NCBI GenBank assembly: GCA_017614095.1
Contig: JAGACN010000118.1
Location: forward strand, 1 to 5,525
Origin: Clostridia bacterium
Lineage (GTDB): Bacteria; Bacillota_A; Clostridia; Oscillospirales; CAG-382
Reading direction: 5' to 3'
DNA: 5,525 nucleotides
The translations under genes and the position numbers were made by a program. The notes beneath the pieces are model-generated. The model saw only the letters and a list, made by a program, of their open reading frames with translations. It did not search any database and had not been told where the DNA came from. Shown in pieces: positions 5,053 to 5,525 of this stretch (positions are counted from its first letter, which is position 1; each line of letters opens with the position of its first letter).

Positions 5053-5084
5053 GAAATTTTTTGAAAATTCTTTAAAAAAATTTC
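5053..5084. repeat. AT-rich inverted repeat at the end of the sigma-like gene
   Basis: GAAATTTTTT (5053-5062) and AAAAAATTTC (5075-5084) are perfect 10-base inverted copies around a 12-base A/T-rich loop. The repeat overlaps the sigma-like stop codon and contains only five G/C in 32 bases, a sharp contrast with the GC-rich surroundings. It could be a terminator-like element, an easily melted region, an UP element or a protein binding site. Confidence 0.6.
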
Positions 5085-5525
5085 AGTTTTCGCCCGTCAG
5101 GCGGGTAAACGTGCGCAAATAATCCGCGCGCAGGCGGCCGATGGCGCGCCGGAGCGCGTACTCGACGGTCGTCCGCGGGATCCCCGTTTCACGGGCGACC
5201 GCATAATCGCTCATCCCTTTCGGATCGTCCAGATACATCCGTTTCACGATCTTTTTTTCGTCTTCCGGCAGACGCTCCACCGCTTCAAGCAGCCATTCGT
5301 GCAATTCGTCGCCTTCGGACGCGGGTTCGGCCGGAAACTCGTATTCCCCCTCCTCGCACAATTGATCCAGCGACAATTCGTTCCTGATCCGCTCCCCCTC
5401 CGCGTGATTCATCTGCTTGCGCTTCACATCCCAGGCTTTGAATTCCTCCGGAGTCACTTCCATCGCGTTGACCGTTCCGTGTTCGCCCCACAGAACGATC
5501 AGCCGGCGCGCCCGGTTCGCCTGCC
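5083..5525 (-). CDS. Sigma-70 region-4-like regulator, 5' end outside window (partial)
   Basis: The frame is open to the window edge: residues RRLIVLWGEHGTVNAMEV precede the first ATG (5463) in phase and look like genuine protein, so that ATG is internal and the true start lies beyond 5525. At least 146 residues are encoded. The last part is a sigma-70 region 4/HTH: LLEAVERLPEDEKKIVKRMYL, then SDYAVARETGIPRTTVEYALRRAIGRLR with a helix-turn-helix around the AVARETGIPRTTV stretch. The middle contains an acidic linker (CEEGEYEFPAEPASEGDELHEW). No region 2 is visible, as in the small sigma-like proteins common on clostridial mobile elements. It likely binds DNA or RNA polymerase to control nearby operons. 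It is upstream of, and in the same orientation as, the Api92/YubB-like operon. Confidence 0.85.
   Translation of the reverse strand, partial: QANRARRLIVLWGEHGTVNAMEVTPEEFKAWDVKRKQMNHAEGERIRNELSLDQLCEEGEYEFPAEPASEGDELHEWLLEAVERLPEDEKKIVKRMYLDDPKGMSDYAVARETGIPRTTVEYALRRAIGRLRADYLRTFTRLTGEN

Larger units (their letters stand above)
4584..5082. other. Intergenic region of about 500 bases, structured, probable operon control region
   Basis: No convincing gene is present on either strand. Read on the minus strand it begins with an A/T-only inverted repeat, then a run of seven G, then several GC-rich hairpins (4943-4970, 4706-4724), a GTTCCGGAAC palindrome (4982-4991), a GACCGCGGTC palindrome (4800-4809), and finally an A-rich leader to the Api92/YubB-like ribosome binding site. 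A promoter for the downstream operon is expected here, but I find no pair of good -35 and -10 boxes; TATGAT at about 4667-4672 on the minus strand is -10-like but has no matching -35. An origin of transfer, a leader RNA or a promoter for the element's own sigma-like factor are possible. Confidence 0.6.
1..5525. mobile_element. Probable internal segment of a clostridial conjugative element
   Basis: No boundaries are visible, so the whole window is marked. The support is gene content: SpoVG-domain, YodL/DUF3846, DUF3849-like, Api92/YubB-like and DUF6133-like proteins occur together on integrative conjugative elements and large phages of Clostridia, and a region-4-only sigma-like regulator next to such an operon is also usual there. 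All genes point the same way and are densely packed. Against certainty, no integrase, relaxase, coupling protein, VirB4 ATPase or attachment site is seen here. A plasmid or prophage origin cannot be excluded. Confidence 0.6.

Noticed and set aside
3765..5075. 436-codon open frame on the plus strand
   Set aside because: It runs antisense to the well-supported Api92/YubB-like gene and then through the non-coding region. Its Arg/Pro/Phe/Val-rich composition is typical of the reverse complement of GC-rich coding DNA.
5083..5463. Treating the sigma-like gene as complete from the ATG at 5463
   Set aside because: The frame continues in phase to the window edge with protein-like sequence (RRLIVLWGEHGTVNA), and no ribosome binding site precedes that ATG.

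Overview
The window looks like accessory DNA of a Gram-positive Clostridia-type bacterium (Oscillospiraceae-like gut anaerobe). It is probably the cargo/regulatory part of an integrative conjugative element (ICE). The DNA is GC-rich by eye, nearly every gene has a strong AAGGAGG-type ribosome binding site, and the recognisable families (YodL, DUF3846, DUF3849, SpoVG, DUF6133, Api92/YubB-like) are ones typically found together on clostridial conjugative elements and large phages. No integrase, relaxase, VirD4 or VirB4 gene lies inside the window, so the mobile-element assignment is an inference from gene content.

All eight supported genes lie on the minus strand, so transcription runs from high to low coordinates. 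From 5525 downwards: (1) the 3' part of a sigma-70 region-4-like regulator (5083-5525, its start lies outside the window); (2) about 500 bases with no convincing gene, holding an AT-rich inverted repeat and several GC-rich hairpins (4584-5082); (3) an Api92/YubB-like protein (3804-4583); (4) an unrecognised 181-residue cysteine-rich protein (3226-3771); (5) an unrecognised 188-residue acidic protein, GTG start, with a possible internal start for a 46-residue product (2663-3229); (6) a DUF3849-like protein, GTG start (1896-2666); (7) a YodL + DUF3846 protein (1162-1863); (8) a SpoVG-domain protein with an acidic tail (737-1126); (9) a DUF6133-like one-helix membrane protein (390-665); (10) a hairpin that may attenuate transcription (335-362); (11) the start of a lipoprotein gene running off the low end (1-302).

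Genes 3 to 9 are tightly packed: gaps are at most about 70 bases, and two junctions overlap by four bases (GTGA). This suggests one polycistronic unit whose promoter would lie in the 4584-5082 region. The sigma-like protein is an attractive candidate regulator of it, but nothing in the sequence proves this. The small membrane protein and lipoprotein at the low end suggest the window borders the cell-envelope/conjugation part of the element.

The points most worth a second look are the structured intergenic region, the two unrecognised proteins (one with a possible zinc-binding cysteine cluster), the internal translation start, and an SSB-tail-like DDDLPF motif in the SpoVG-domain protein.
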